Below, in pieces: positions 38,991 through 47,049 of a stretch of DNA of 64,000 nt. The stretch lies in assembly GCF_002188635.1 (NCBI RefSeq), contig NZ_NINX01000041.1, positions 91,503-155,502 of the forward strand, written 5' to 3'. The first letter of the stretch is position 1. The number at the start of each line of letters is the position of its first letter. The DNA is from Pigmentiphaga sp. NML030171. Its GTDB lineage: Bacteria > Pseudomonadota > Gammaproteobacteria > Burkholderiales > Burkholderiaceae_B. The notes beneath the pieces were generated by a model. That model had not been told where the DNA came from, made no database searches, and worked only from the letters and a program-made list of their open reading frames with translations. The position numbers and the translations under genes were made by a program.

Positions 38991-39284
38991 TTAAATAGGT
39001 CTCCAGCGGAGTGAGTAACTCGATAAGCCGAAGGGACGAGTCGGAAGACAGCATTGCTGCCGCTTTCCCCCAAGACAAGCCCCCCGTCTTGCTTACGATT
39101 TCTACGCGATGTACTTTGCTGTGAAGAAATCTCGAAGAATTTCACCAGAAAGCCCATGGAGTGCCAATAGTTAATTCCCTTGCAATAAAAATGTGTTGTG
39201 CTTTGCTCTAAGGTTTTGTTACCTAATTGCAACCCCAGGGCGGAGTGAACCCGCGAATCGCCAGTTCTGCTGGAGGGTTGAGCA
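38991..39284 (-). promoter_or_regulatory. Upstream region of the second porin with a -35/-10 promoter
   Basis: On the minus strand TTGGCA (39162-39167) and TGAAAT (39139-39144) are 17 bases apart, with a leader of about 142 bases to the ATG. The arrangement copies the first porin: same boxes, same spacer length, and the shared block TTTCACCAGAAAG. From 39170 to 39284 I see no gene. Confidence 0.65.
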
Positions 39285-39332
39285 AGAAAAACGCCCCGTA
39301 ACTCAGGCCGGCAAGGGGCTGTTTTACGGGGC
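39285..39332 (-). terminator. Rho-independent terminator of the par27 transcript
   Basis: GCCCCGTAA (39293-39301) and TTACGGGGC (39324-39332) form a nine-base-pair stem around a 22-base loop. On the minus strand it is followed by GTTTTTCTT. The remaining bases to the par27 stop contain only a small TTGTTGG/CCAACAA hairpin near 39393-39412. Confidence 0.75.
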
Positions 39333-39414
39333 ATCAGGTTCAACCCAGGGAAACCCTGATTGTTGAAAATTTAATTATCGGGACAACGTTTTTTGTTGGT
39401 TGAATCCAACAAGC

Positions 39415-40182
39415 TTATTGAATCTTGGCCTTTTCGCGCAGGCTGGTCTGGAAATCACGCAGCTTGGTCTGGCGCAGGGATTCCTCGATTTGGGGGCGGA
39501 GTTGCTCCAGCGGCGGGAATTGGACCGGGCGCACGTCGTCCAGGCGAATCACGTGCCAGCCGAACTGGGTCTGCACCGGCGCTTCCGTGGTCTGGCCCTT
39601 CTGCAGCGCGGCCAGCGCGTCGGCGAACGGCTTGACGTAGGTGCTGGAGGGCGCCCAGTCCAGGCTGCCGCCGTTGGCGGCCGAGCCGGGGTCCTTGGAT
39701 TGCTTGGCGAGGTCCTCGAACTTCGCTCCCTTCTTCAGCTGGGAGATGATGTCCTTGGCCTGGGCCTCGCTTTCGACCAGGATGTGGCGGGCCTGGTATT
39801 CCTTGTCGCCCTGGGCGCTCTTGACGCGGTCGTACTCGGCCTGGATGTCCTGCGGCGAGACCGGGTTCTTGGCCAGGAAGTCGTTGAACAGGCCGCGGAT
39901 CAGCACGCTCTGGCGGGTCAGGTCGATTTCGGCCTGGACTTCGGGCTGCTTGGCGACGCCGCGCTTGTCGGCTTCCTGCAGGAAGATTTCACGGTTGATC
40001 AGTTCTTCCCGGATCTGCTCGCGCAACTGGGGGGAGTCGGGCTGGCCCTGCTTGGTCAGCAGCTTGACGAATTGGTCCACGCGCGACGAGGGGATGGCCT
40101 TGCCGTTGACCACGGCGGCATTCTGCGCAAAAACCGGAGCGGCCAGGGTCAGCGCGGCAGCCATCATCAAAACACGCTTCAT
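39415..40182 (-). CDS. par27: Periplasmic parvulin-type peptidyl-prolyl isomerase and chaperone, Par27-like
   Basis: 255 residues with a signal peptide (MKRVLMMAAALTLAAPVFA, cleaved before QNAAV). A SurA/PrsA-type N-terminal helical region (about 30-125) is followed by one parvulin domain (about 130-230: YQARHILVESE, FEDLAKQSKDPGSAANGGSLDWAPS, TQFGWHVIRLDDVRP) and a short basic tail. Size and layout match the Bordetella protein Par27, a periplasmic isomerase and chaperone. It lies after yciB and bolA on the same strand, 54 bases from bolA, and ends at its own terminator upstream of the porins, which are plausible clients. Confidence 0.9.
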   Translation of the reverse strand: MKRVLMMAAALTLAAPVFAQNAAVVNGKAIPSSRVDQFVKLLTKQGQPDSPQLREQIREELINREIFLQEADKRGVAKQPEVQAEIDLTRQSVLIRGLFNDFLAKNPVSPQDIQAEYDRVKSAQGDKEYQARHILVESEAQAKDIISQLKKGAKFEDLAKQSKDPGSAANGGSLDWAPSSTYVKPFADALAALQKGQTTEAPVQTQFGWHVIRLDDVRPVQFPPLEQLRPQIEESLRQTKLRDFQTSLREKAKIQ

Positions 40183-40236
40183 GTATGGAAGTCCTTGAAG
40201 GTAGAGGGGGAGTGAGGTCGGTTGAAAAGACCGGGC

Positions 40237-40521
40237 TCAAGAGGTTGGTGCGGAATCTTCTTCTGGTGTCAGCGCCTGGAGCGCCAGCGCGTGGATGTGC
40301 GCCGGCATCAAGTCTGCCAATCGATCATACACCAGCCTATGCCTGGCTACCCGGTTGAGCCCGGCGAAACGGGGCGAAACAATGCGTAGCCGGAAGTGTC
40401 CGGCGCCGCCGGCCGCGCCGGCATGCCCGGCATGCAGGTGGGATTCGTCCTGCACGTCCAGGGTGATGGGGTCGAGGGCCTGCAGGCGCTGCCGGATCCC
40501 CGCGATGCGGTCGGCGTTCAT
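40237..40521 (-). CDS. bolA: BolA-family protein
   Basis: 94 residues of the BolA fold. It starts MNADRIAGIRQRLQALDP, contains DESHLHAGHAG and the signature FAGLNRVARHRLVYDRLADLMPAHIHALAL. BolA proteins partner monothiol glutaredoxins in iron-sulfur handling or regulate cell shape. The start overlaps the yciB stop in ATGA, so the two are translationally coupled. The true start is the ATG at 40521; the long frame upstream is a shadow of yciB. Confidence 0.9.
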   Translation of the reverse strand: MNADRIAGIRQRLQALDPITLDVQDESHLHAGHAGAAGGAGHFRLRIVSPRFAGLNRVARHRLVYDRLADLMPAHIHALALQALTPEEDSAPTS

Positions 40522-41108
40522 GAACGTTCGGCCCCGGCGTCGGTTTCGCGCTTGGCGATGTCCGCGGTGGAGGCTTCCTGGGCGGGCTTCATGTGGCGGC
40601 CGAGATAGAGCGATTGCAGAACGACGAACACCAGCAGCAGTCCGAAGATGCCGAAGACCTTGAAGCTGACCCAGGTTTCGGTGGGCCAGTTGTAGGCGAC
40701 GTACAGGTTCAGGCCGCCTACCGCCGCGAAGAACGTCACCCAGGCAAGGTTGAGCCGGCTCCAGACCGCCTCGGGCAACTGGATCTGCGCGCCCAGCATG
40801 CTGCGAAGGAAATTGCGCTTGAACAGCCACTGGCCGCCACCCAGCACCGCCGCGAACAGCCAGTAGAGCACCGTGGGCTTCCACTTGATGAAGACCTCGT
40901 CGTGCAGGAACAGCGTCGCGCCGCCGAACACCACGATGATGGCCAGGTTGATCCAGTGCATGGGCTCGATCTTCCTGCGCCGCACCAGCAGCCAGACGAT
41001 CTGCAGCACGCTGGCCGCCATGGCCACGCCCGTCGCGACATAGATGTCGGCGAACTTGTATGCGGCGAAGAAAAGAACCAGCGGGAAAAGATCAAAAAGT
41101 AATTTCAT
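40518..41108 (-). CDS. yciB: Inner-membrane protein YciB, intracellular septation protein A family
   Basis: 196 residues with about five hydrophobic segments (MKLLFDLFPLVLFFAAYKFA, YVATGVAMAASVLQIVWLLV, WINLAIIVVFGGATLFL, TVLYWLFAAVLGGGQWLF, LLLVFVVLQSLYLG). YciB affects cell-envelope synthesis and septation. The start at 41108 (MKLLFDLFPL) is the family start. It heads a yciB-bolA-par27 unit; the gap upstream to msrB contains a dispersed repeat. Confidence 0.92.
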   Translation of the reverse strand: MKLLFDLFPLVLFFAAYKFADIYVATGVAMAASVLQIVWLLVRRRKIEPMHWINLAIIVVFGGATLFLHDEVFIKWKPTVLYWLFAAVLGGGQWLFKRNFLRSMLGAQIQLPEAVWSRLNLAWVTFFAAVGGLNLYVAYNWPTETWVSFKVFGIFGLLLVFVVLQSLYLGRHMKPAQEASTADIAKRETDAGAERS

Positions 41109-41200
41109 CGAATCGTCGAGAAAAAAATGCACCCGAGTGGGACAAGAAAACCACCCCACCGTTCACCCTACAGCCCCAGCTTAACCCGGCCTACCAAGAT

Positions 41201-41278
41201 CCAGGATGCGGTGGATCCGGCTTTGCCGGTCCGCCCGCATCGCCCCCTTGAGGGGGCGCCCGAAGGGCGTGGGGGGCT
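41201..41278. repeat. Dispersed GC-rich intergenic repeat copy
   Basis: Lies between msrB and yciB, with the core GGATCCGGCTTTGCCGGTCC at 41213-41232, then CGCCCGCATCGCCCCC, AGGGGGCGCCCGAAGGGCG and TGGGGGG. It is nearly identical to the right arm at 18975-19058 and ends at the msrB stop. Confidence 0.75.
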
Positions 41279-41678
41279 ACAGCGGTTCGAACTTCAGCGA
41301 GACCGAATTGATGCAATAACGCAGGCCTGTCGGCGGCGGGCCGTCCTCGAAGACGTGTCCCAGGTGGGCGTCGCAGACGTTGCACAGGATCTCGGTGCGG
41401 ACCATGCCATGGGTGGTGTCGAGTTCCTCGCGCACGTTATCGGGGTCGAGCGGGGCGAAATAACTGGGCCAGCCGCAGGCCGAGTCGAACTTGGTGTCCG
41501 AGGCGAACAGCGGCGTGCCGCAGGCCACGCAGCGGTAGATGCCGGGCTCGCGATGATCCCAGTACTGGCCGGTGAACGCGCGCTCGGTCGCCTTCTCGCG
41601 TGCCACGGCGTATTGCATGGGCGTGAGCAGGGTGCGCCATTCGGCATCGGATTTCGTGACTTTGGGCCGGTCGGACAT
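41277..41678 (-). CDS. msrB: Peptide-methionine (R)-S-oxide reductase
   Basis: 133 residues. It reduces methionine-R-sulfoxide in proteins. The structural zinc ligands are the CxxC pairs C50/C53 and C99/C102. The catalytic cysteine is C122 in [12 protein letters not shown], and C68 in DSACGWPSY is a possible resolving residue. No signal peptide is present, so it is cytoplasmic. It starts eight bases after the selO stop, on the same strand. Confidence 0.95.
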   Translation of the reverse strand: MSDRPKVTKSDAEWRTLLTPMQYAVAREKATERAFTGQYWDHREPGIYRCVACGTPLFASDTKFDSACGWPSYFAPLDPDNVREELDTTHGMVRTEILCNVCDAHLGHVFEDGPPPTGLRYCINSVSLKFEPL

Positions 41679-41686
41679 GGTCTACC

Positions 41687-43198
41687 TCATGAAGAACAAC
41701 TGACTTGCAGTGCGCCCGCCCAGTCGGGCGGCACGCGGGCATAGCTTTCATGGCCGGGGCGTTCGGTATAGGGATCGCGCAAGAGCCGCATCAGGCGGTC
41801 GATCTCGCCGGAGTCCCGTTCCTTCGCGGCGCGGATCGCCAGCTCGGCCAGGTGGTTGCGCAGCACGTACAGCGGATTGACGCGGTTCATGGCCGCCGCG
41901 CGTTCGGCATCGGCCCGCCCGTCCTGCGCGAGGCGGGCGCGATAGGTGGCGAGCCAGGCGCGGGCGGCTTCGCGGTCGGCATACAGGTCCTCGAAGGTCT
42001 CGATGCCCGGGGCCGGCGGGGTGTCGCCGGCGCTGGCCACGGCGGCCAGGCGCCGGAAGCTCAAGGTGAAGTCGGCGCGGTTCTGGTGCATGACGGACCA
42101 CAGGCCGTTCAGCAGTTCCTCGTCGCCGGCCTGCCATTGCGCCAGGCCGAGCTTGGCGGCCATCCTGTCGTGGAAGGCGGCCAGGAAGGCGCCTTCGTAG
42201 CCGGCCAGCACGGCGCGCAGCGCGTCCTCGTCCTGCACCAGCGGCATCAGCGCGCCGGCCAGGCGGTACAGGTTCCAGTGCCCGACGGCGGGCTGGGCGT
42301 CCCACGCGTAGCGTCCGGCCGTGTCGGAATGATTGCAGACGTGGTGGGCGTCGAAGCCGTCCATGAATCCATAGGGGCCATAGTCCAGCGTCAGCCCCAG
42401 GATGGACATGTTGTCGGTGTTCATGACGCCATGGCAGAAGCCCACGGCCTGCCAGTCCGCCATCAGCGTGGCGGTCTTGCGCGTGACCGCGGCCAGCAGC
42501 CGCAGGTAGGGGCCGGCCTCCGTGTCGGCGACGCCGGTCGGGGCCGGCCGGCAGTCGGGATAGAAGCGGTCGATCACGTAGTCGGCCAGGACGCGCAGCA
42601 GGTCGGGCCGCTGACGGCTGGCCCAGTGTTCGAACGAGCCGAAGCGCACGAAGCTGGGCGACATGCGGGTGACGATGGCGGCCGTCTCGACGGTCTCGCG
42701 GATGACCGGATCGTCGGAGGCGACCAGCGCCAATGCGCGCGTGGTCGGGATGCCCAGGCCGTGCATGGCTTCCGAGGCGAGATACTCGCGCACGGATGAG
42801 CGCAGCACGGCCTTGCCGTCGCCCATGCGCGAATACGGGGTCAGGCCCGATCCCTTGAGCTGCAGTTCCCAGTTGCCGTCGGGGCCGGCCACTTCGCCCA
42901 GCAGCAGCGCGCGGCCGTCGCCCAGTTGTCCGGCCCATACGCCGAATTGATGGCCGCTGTAGACGGCGGCCAGCGGCGCTCCGCCAGGCAGCGGGCGGGC
43001 GCCCGCGAACACGGACAGGAACTCGGGCGTGGCCAGGGCCTCGGGAGCGAGGCCGATCAGGGCGGCGGCCTCGGGGTTGGCATGCACCAGCCAGGGGTCG
43101 TCCAGGGGCTGGGGCGACACCCGTGAATAGAACGCGTCCGGCAGGGCGGCGAACGAGTTGTCGGTACGCAGGGACTGGAGAGTGCTGGCGAGCTTCAC
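41687..43198 (-). CDS. selO: SelO-family protein adenylyltransferase (YdiU/UPF0061)
   Basis: 503 residues of the SelO pseudokinase family, which transfers AMP to protein hydroxyls. Family blocks are [71 protein letters not shown] and FMDGFDA. The C-terminus ends VSCSS, so it has a cysteine near the end where eukaryotic homologues carry selenocysteine. It is directly followed by msrB, which supports a shared role in redox stress. Confidence 0.93.
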   Translation of the reverse strand: MKLASTLQSLRTDNSFAALPDAFYSRVSPQPLDDPWLVHANPEAAALIGLAPEALATPEFLSVFAGARPLPGGAPLAAVYSGHQFGVWAGQLGDGRALLLGEVAGPDGNWELQLKGSGLTPYSRMGDGKAVLRSSVREYLASEAMHGLGIPTTRALALVASDDPVIRETVETAAIVTRMSPSFVRFGSFEHWASRQRPDLLRVLADYVIDRFYPDCRPAPTGVADTEAGPYLRLLAAVTRKTATLMADWQAVGFCHGVMNTDNMSILGLTLDYGPYGFMDGFDAHHVCNHSDTAGRYAWDAQPAVGHWNLYRLAGALMPLVQDEDALRAVLAGYEGAFLAAFHDRMAAKLGLAQWQAGDEELLNGLWSVMHQNRADFTLSFRRLAAVASAGDTPPAPGIETFEDLYADREAARAWLATYRARLAQDGRADAERAAAMNRVNPLYVLRNHLAELAIRAAKERDSGEIDRLMRLLRDPYTERPGHESYARVPPDWAGALQVSCSS

Positions 43199-43311
43199 GA
43201 CGTTGGAACGGTGATTGGCGGTCCGGCCTCACGCCGGGTATCAATCAAGGTTAACCTATTTGCCGTCGTTTCCATGTTTCCCTTTCCCTCGCGCGCCGCT
43301 CGGAGTATTGC

Positions 43312-44271
43312 TTGGACGGGCTCATCGTTTCGCTGCTGAACGGTCTCAGTTATGGGCTGTTGCTTTTCATGCTTTCGTCCGGACTGACGCTGATCTTCAG
43401 CATGATGGGCATCATCAACTTCGCGCATGCGAGTTTCTACATGCTGGGGGCCTATGCGGCCCACGCCGTGGCCGGCGCGTTGTCGCCGGCGCTGGCCACG
43501 GGCGCGGCATTCTGGGTGGCCCTGTTCATCGCGCCCGTGCTGGTGGGGCTGGCGGGCGCGGCGGTCGAGCGGCTGGCGCTGCGCCGCTTGCGCGGCCGGG
43601 GGCACGTGGCGGAGTTGCTGTTCACCTTCGCGCTCGCCATGATCATCGCCGAACTGGTGCAACTGGCCTGGGGCCGCTCCGCCGTGCCCTACCGCATGCC
43701 GGCCGCCTGGGGCGAGCCCCTGTTCAGCCTGGGCGGGCACGCTTTTCCCGTGCATCGCCTGGTGGTCGCGCTGGCCGCGGGCCTGATGCTGGCGGGATTG
43801 TGGTGGGGCCTGACCCGTACCCGGACCGGCCTGGTCGTTCGCGCGGCGCTCAGTCATCCCGACATGGCGCAGGCGCTGGGGCACGACGTGCCCCGTGTGT
43901 TCATGCTGGTGTTCGGCGCCGGCTGCCTGCTGGCCGGCATGGCTGGCGCGATAGGCGGCAGCGTGTTCGTGACCGAACCGGGCATGGCGCAGGCGCTGGG
44001 GCCCATCGTGTTCGTCGTGACGGTGGTGGGCGGGCTGGGATCGCTGGCGGGCGCCTTCTGGGCCAGCCTGCTGATCGGCTTGCTGCAGACCCTGGCGGTG
44101 GGGTCCGCCTGGTCGCTGGCCGCGCCGGCATCGTGGCTGGGCGCGGCGGACGCCGCGCGGGCGCTGGCGGATTGGCCGCTGTCGCGCGTGGCGCCGGTAT
44201 TGCCCTATCTGCTGATGGTGGCGGTGCTGGCATGGCGGCCGCGCGGGCTCATGGGCGTGCGCGAAACATGA
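43312..44271 (+). CDS. livH: ABC transporter permease, branched-chain amino acid type (LivH-like)
   Basis: 319 residues with about eight membrane helices. It begins LIVSLLNGLSYGLLLFMLSSGLTLIFSMMGIINFAHASFYMLGAYAA, the standard LivH start. The cytoplasmic coupling region lies near ALGHDVPRVF, and the GGLGSLAGAFWASLLIG block follows. The start is a TTG at 43312 with CGGAG six bases upstream; no ATG gives a better fit. Its TGA overlaps the livM ATG. No periplasmic binding protein gene accompanies this set, so the substrate is open. Confidence 0.9.
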   Translation: MDGLIVSLLNGLSYGLLLFMLSSGLTLIFSMMGIINFAHASFYMLGAYAAHAVAGALSPALATGAAFWVALFIAPVLVGLAGAAVERLALRRLRGRGHVAELLFTFALAMIIAELVQLAWGRSAVPYRMPAAWGEPLFSLGGHAFPVHRLVVALAAGLMLAGLWWGLTRTRTGLVVRAALSHPDMAQALGHDVPRVFMLVFGAGCLLAGMAGAIGGSVFVTEPGMAQALGPIVFVVTVVGGLGSLAGAFWASLLIGLLQTLAVGSAWSLAAPASWLGAADAARALADWPLSRVAPVLPYLLMVAVLAWRPRGLMGVRET

Positions 44272-45530
44272 GTCCGCGCCCTGACGGCAGGCCATTCCTG
44301 GCCTGCGTGGCCGTTGGACTGGCGGTGCTGGCGCTGGCGCCGCTGTGCTTCGGCAGCGGCTTCCAACTGGGCCTGATGTCGCAGATGTGCGCGATGGCGC
44401 TGTTCGCGCTGTCGTACAACCTGCTGCTGGGCCAGACCGGGATGCTGTCCTTCGGGCATGCCGTCTACGCGGGACTGGGAGGGTATGCCGTCATCCATCT
44501 CCTGCGCGGGATGGACGGCGGGTCGTTCGTCTACCCGACCGTGCTGCTGCCCGTGGCGGGCGGGCTGGCGGGCGCGGGTTTCGCCGCGCTGATCGGCTAT
44601 CCGACCACGCGCCGGGGCGGGACGCCATTCGCGATGATTTCGCTGGCGATAGGCGAACTGGTGCATGCCGCCGCCGGCATGCTGCCGGCATGGTTCGGCG
44701 GGGAGGGCGGGCTGGCGGCCGATCGTACCGCCGGCCCCGCGTTCGTGGCGGGCCTGTGGCCGGGATGGACCCTGGGACCCGATGTCCACGTCTATTACCT
44801 GACCGCCGCATGGACGGCCGCCTGCACGCTGGCCATCCATGCGCTGGGCCGCACGCCGCTGCTCAAGCTTGCCAACGCCGTCCGCGACAATCCGCAGCGC
44901 GTGGCCTTCATCGGCTATGACCCGCATCGCGTCCGCTATCTCATGCTGATCCTGTCGGGCTTCTTCGCCGGCGTGGCGGGCGGGTTGATGGCGCTCAACC
45001 TGGAGATCGCCAGCGCCGACGGCCTGGGGGCGCTGCGCTCGGGCATGGTGCTGCTGGCGGTGGTGGTGGGGGGCAGCGGCCTGTTCCTGGGACCGGTGGC
45101 CGGCGCGGTGGTGGTGACGTTCTTCTCGGTGGAACTGTCGCGCCACACCGGCGCCTGGCAGTTGTACCTGGGGCTCGCCTTCGCCGCGGTCGTGCTGGTC
45201 TTGCCTGGCGGACTGGCCGGCGGGCTGCGCGATGCGGCGCGGCTGGTGGCGCGGGGCCAGTCGAGGGAATGGTTGGGCGCCAGGATCTGGACGATCCTCG
45301 GGGCGCTGGCGGCATGCGCGGGGCTGAGCCTGGCGATCGAACTGGCCTATGGCCGCGTCCACGACGCGGGCGGGCCGGCGGCGGTCCCGTGGTTCGGGTT
45401 GATGCTGGACCCGTTCGCGCCGCTGCCGTGGAGCGTTGCCGGCGCGCTGGCGGTGCTGGGCGCGGCGGGTGTGTTCCTGGGTCGGGGCCGAGGCCGCCCG
45501 GTGCCCTCGCCGGAGCGATGCGATGTCTAA
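44268..45530 (+). CDS. livM: ABC transporter permease (LivM-like) with an extended C-terminus
   Basis: 420 residues. The core LivM region (about 25-315) contains MCAMALFALSYNLLLGQTGMLSFGHAVYAGLGGYA, YPTTRRGGTPFAMISLAIGEL, ALGRTPLLKLANAVRDNPQRVAFIGYD and the closing LPGGLAGGLRD. After this comes an extra 95 residues or so with two hydrophobic stretches (IWTILGALAACAGLSLAIEL and SVAGALAVLGAAGVFL) that ordinary LivM lacks. It is coupled to livH by ATGA, and livG starts eight bases before its stop. Confidence 0.9.
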   Translation: MSPRPDGRPFLACVAVGLAVLALAPLCFGSGFQLGLMSQMCAMALFALSYNLLLGQTGMLSFGHAVYAGLGGYAVIHLLRGMDGGSFVYPTVLLPVAGGLAGAGFAALIGYPTTRRGGTPFAMISLAIGELVHAAAGMLPAWFGGEGGLAADRTAGPAFVAGLWPGWTLGPDVHVYYLTAAWTAACTLAIHALGRTPLLKLANAVRDNPQRVAFIGYDPHRVRYLMLILSGFFAGVAGGLMALNLEIASADGLGALRSGMVLLAVVVGGSGLFLGPVAGAVVVTFFSVELSRHTGAWQLYLGLAFAAVVLVLPGGLAGGLRDAARLVARGQSREWLGARIWTILGALAACAGLSLAIELAYGRVHDAGGPAAVPWFGLMLDPFAPLPWSVAGALAVLGAAGVFLGRGRGRPVPSPERCDV

Positions 45531-46305
45531 GACGCGGGAGACGGGCGGCATCGACGCCTTGTCGCTGGAAGGCGTGGGCAAGCGCTACGGGGATGTCCAG
45601 GTGCTCGACGGCGTCAGCCTGCGTGTCCCCATGGGTGAATTCCACGCCTTGATCGGGCCCAACGGGGCGGGCAAGTCCAGCCTGTTCAACGTGATATCGG
45701 GCCTGACGCCGCCCTCGACGGGCAGAGTGCGCTTGCATGGCCGCGACGTCACCGGCTTGCCGGCGCATCGCATGGCCCGATTGGGCTTGTCGCGCAGCTT
45801 CCAGGTGGCCAACGTCTTCGGCCGCATGTCAGTGTTCGACAATCTGCGCTGCGCCGCCATGCGCAGGGGAGGCCTGGGTTATCAATGGTGGTGTGCGCTG
45901 GATCGCGGGCGCGGCGTGGCCCAGCGCGCGAACCAGATCATGGCGCAACTGGATCTGGCGCGGCGCGCGGAACTGCCCGCCGGCGAACTGAGCTACGCCG
46001 AGCAGCGCGCCCTGGAGTTGGGCATGGTGCTGGCCACCGATGCGCGCGTCGTCCTGCTGGACGAGCCGACGGCCGGGATGAGCCGGGCCGAGACGGCGCG
46101 CATGATGGAGCTGATACGCGGCACGTGCCAGGGGAGGACGGTGCTGATCGTCGAGCACGACATGCGGGTGGTGTTCGGCCTGTCCGATCGCATTTCGGTC
46201 ATGGTCCAGGGCCGGTTGGTTGCCACGGGCGACCCGGAACACATCCGGGCGGATCCGGCGATCCGCCAGGCCTATCTGGGCGGCATCGTGCAGGAGCCGG
46301 AATGA
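45523..46305 (+). CDS. livG: ABC transporter ATPase (LivG-like)
   Basis: 260 residues. Walker A GPNGAGKSS is near 45-53, the LivG-specific RLGLSRSFQVANVFGRMSVFDNL follows, then the signature-equivalent LSYAEQRALELGM and Walker B VVLLDEPTAGMSRAE. The C-terminal RLVATGDPEHIRADPAIRQAYLGG is typical. The start is the ATG at 45523 with a CGGAG site. The end overlaps livF in ATGA. Confidence 0.92.
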   Translation: MSKTRETGGIDALSLEGVGKRYGDVQVLDGVSLRVPMGEFHALIGPNGAGKSSLFNVISGLTPPSTGRVRLHGRDVTGLPAHRMARLGLSRSFQVANVFGRMSVFDNLRCAAMRRGGLGYQWWCALDRGRGVAQRANQIMAQLDLARRAELPAGELSYAEQRALELGMVLATDARVVLLDEPTAGMSRAETARMMELIRGTCQGRTVLIVEHDMRVVFGLSDRISVMVQGRLVATGDPEHIRADPAIRQAYLGGIVQEPE

Positions 46306-47003
46306 ACGGCCTTCTGGAACTTCGCGGCGTCCATGCCTGGTACGGCCGCGCCCACGTGCTGCAAGGCGTGGATCTGAGCGTGGCTCCGGGCGAGATCGTC
46401 GCGCTATTGGGCCGCAATGGCGCGGGACGTTCCACCCTGGCGCGCGCGGTCATGGGGCTGGTCGAGCGGCGCGGCCGCCTGCTCTGGAGAGGCCGGGAGA
46501 CGGCCAGCTTGCGCACGTTCGAGATCGCGCGGCTGGGAGTCGGCTACGTGCCGGAGAGCCGGGACGTCTTTCCCGGCATGACGGTCGAGCAGAATCTGGT
46601 GCTGGGGCAGAAGGCCGCCAAGGCGGGGCGCTGGACGATCGCCGACGTATACCGGCTGTTCCCCGCGCTGGCGCAACGAGCCGGGGTGCAGGCGCAGCAC
46701 CTGTCGGGAGGCGAGCAGCAGATGCTGGCCCTGGGCCGCACGCTGATGGGCGATCCGGCACTGATGCTGGTGGACGAACCCGCCGAGGGACTGGCGCCGA
46801 TGGTGGTGGCGCAGCTGGCGGCCTGCCTGGACGAACTGCGCCGCCAGGGCATGGCCATCCTGCTGATCGAGCAGAAGCTGGATTTCGCCCTGGACATCGC
46901 CGATCGCGCATATGTACTGGGCCACGGCGCCGTGGTGTTCACCGGGACGCCGGCCGCCCTGCGCGCGGATGCCTCGACCAGGCGCGAGTGGATCGAACTC
47001 TAG
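46302..47003 (+). CDS. livF: ABC transporter ATPase (LivF-like) with Arg in place of the Walker A Lys
   Basis: 233 residues. LivF features are LELRGVHAWYGRAHVLQGVDL, YVPESRDVFPGMTVEQNLVLG, signature LSGGEQQMLALGRTLMGDP, Walker B LMLVDEPAEGLAP and the final YVLGHGAVVFTGT. Walker A reads GRNGAGRST (residues 37-45), so the invariant Lys is Arg43; the codon is CGT and the rest of the loop is intact. Arg at this site normally weakens nucleotide binding, yet all other motifs are kept. It is the last gene of livHMGF. Confidence 0.9.
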   Translation: MNGLLELRGVHAWYGRAHVLQGVDLSVAPGEIVALLGRNGAGRSTLARAVMGLVERRGRLLWRGRETASLRTFEIARLGVGYVPESRDVFPGMTVEQNLVLGQKAAKAGRWTIADVYRLFPALAQRAGVQAQHLSGGEQQMLALGRTLMGDPALMLVDEPAEGLAPMVVAQLAACLDELRRQGMAILLIEQKLDFALDIADRAYVLGHGAVVFTGTPAALRADASTRREWIEL

Positions 47004-47005
47004 GA

Positions 47006-47047
47006 CCCATTCCCGGCCCGCGCCAGGCTGCTTTCGGCGGGAACGGG
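47006..47047. terminator. Hairpin between convergent livF and the CoA transferase gene
   Basis: CCCATTCCCG and CGGGAACGGG can pair with one mismatch around a 22-base loop. There is no T run. It is a possible transcription boundary. Confidence 0.35.
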
Positions 47048-47049
47048 CC

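Noticed and set aside
39393..39412. TTGTTGG/CCAACAA hairpin as par27 terminator
   Set aside because: On the minus strand it is followed by A residues, not T. The hairpin at 39293-39332 with GTTTTTCTT after it is the better terminator.
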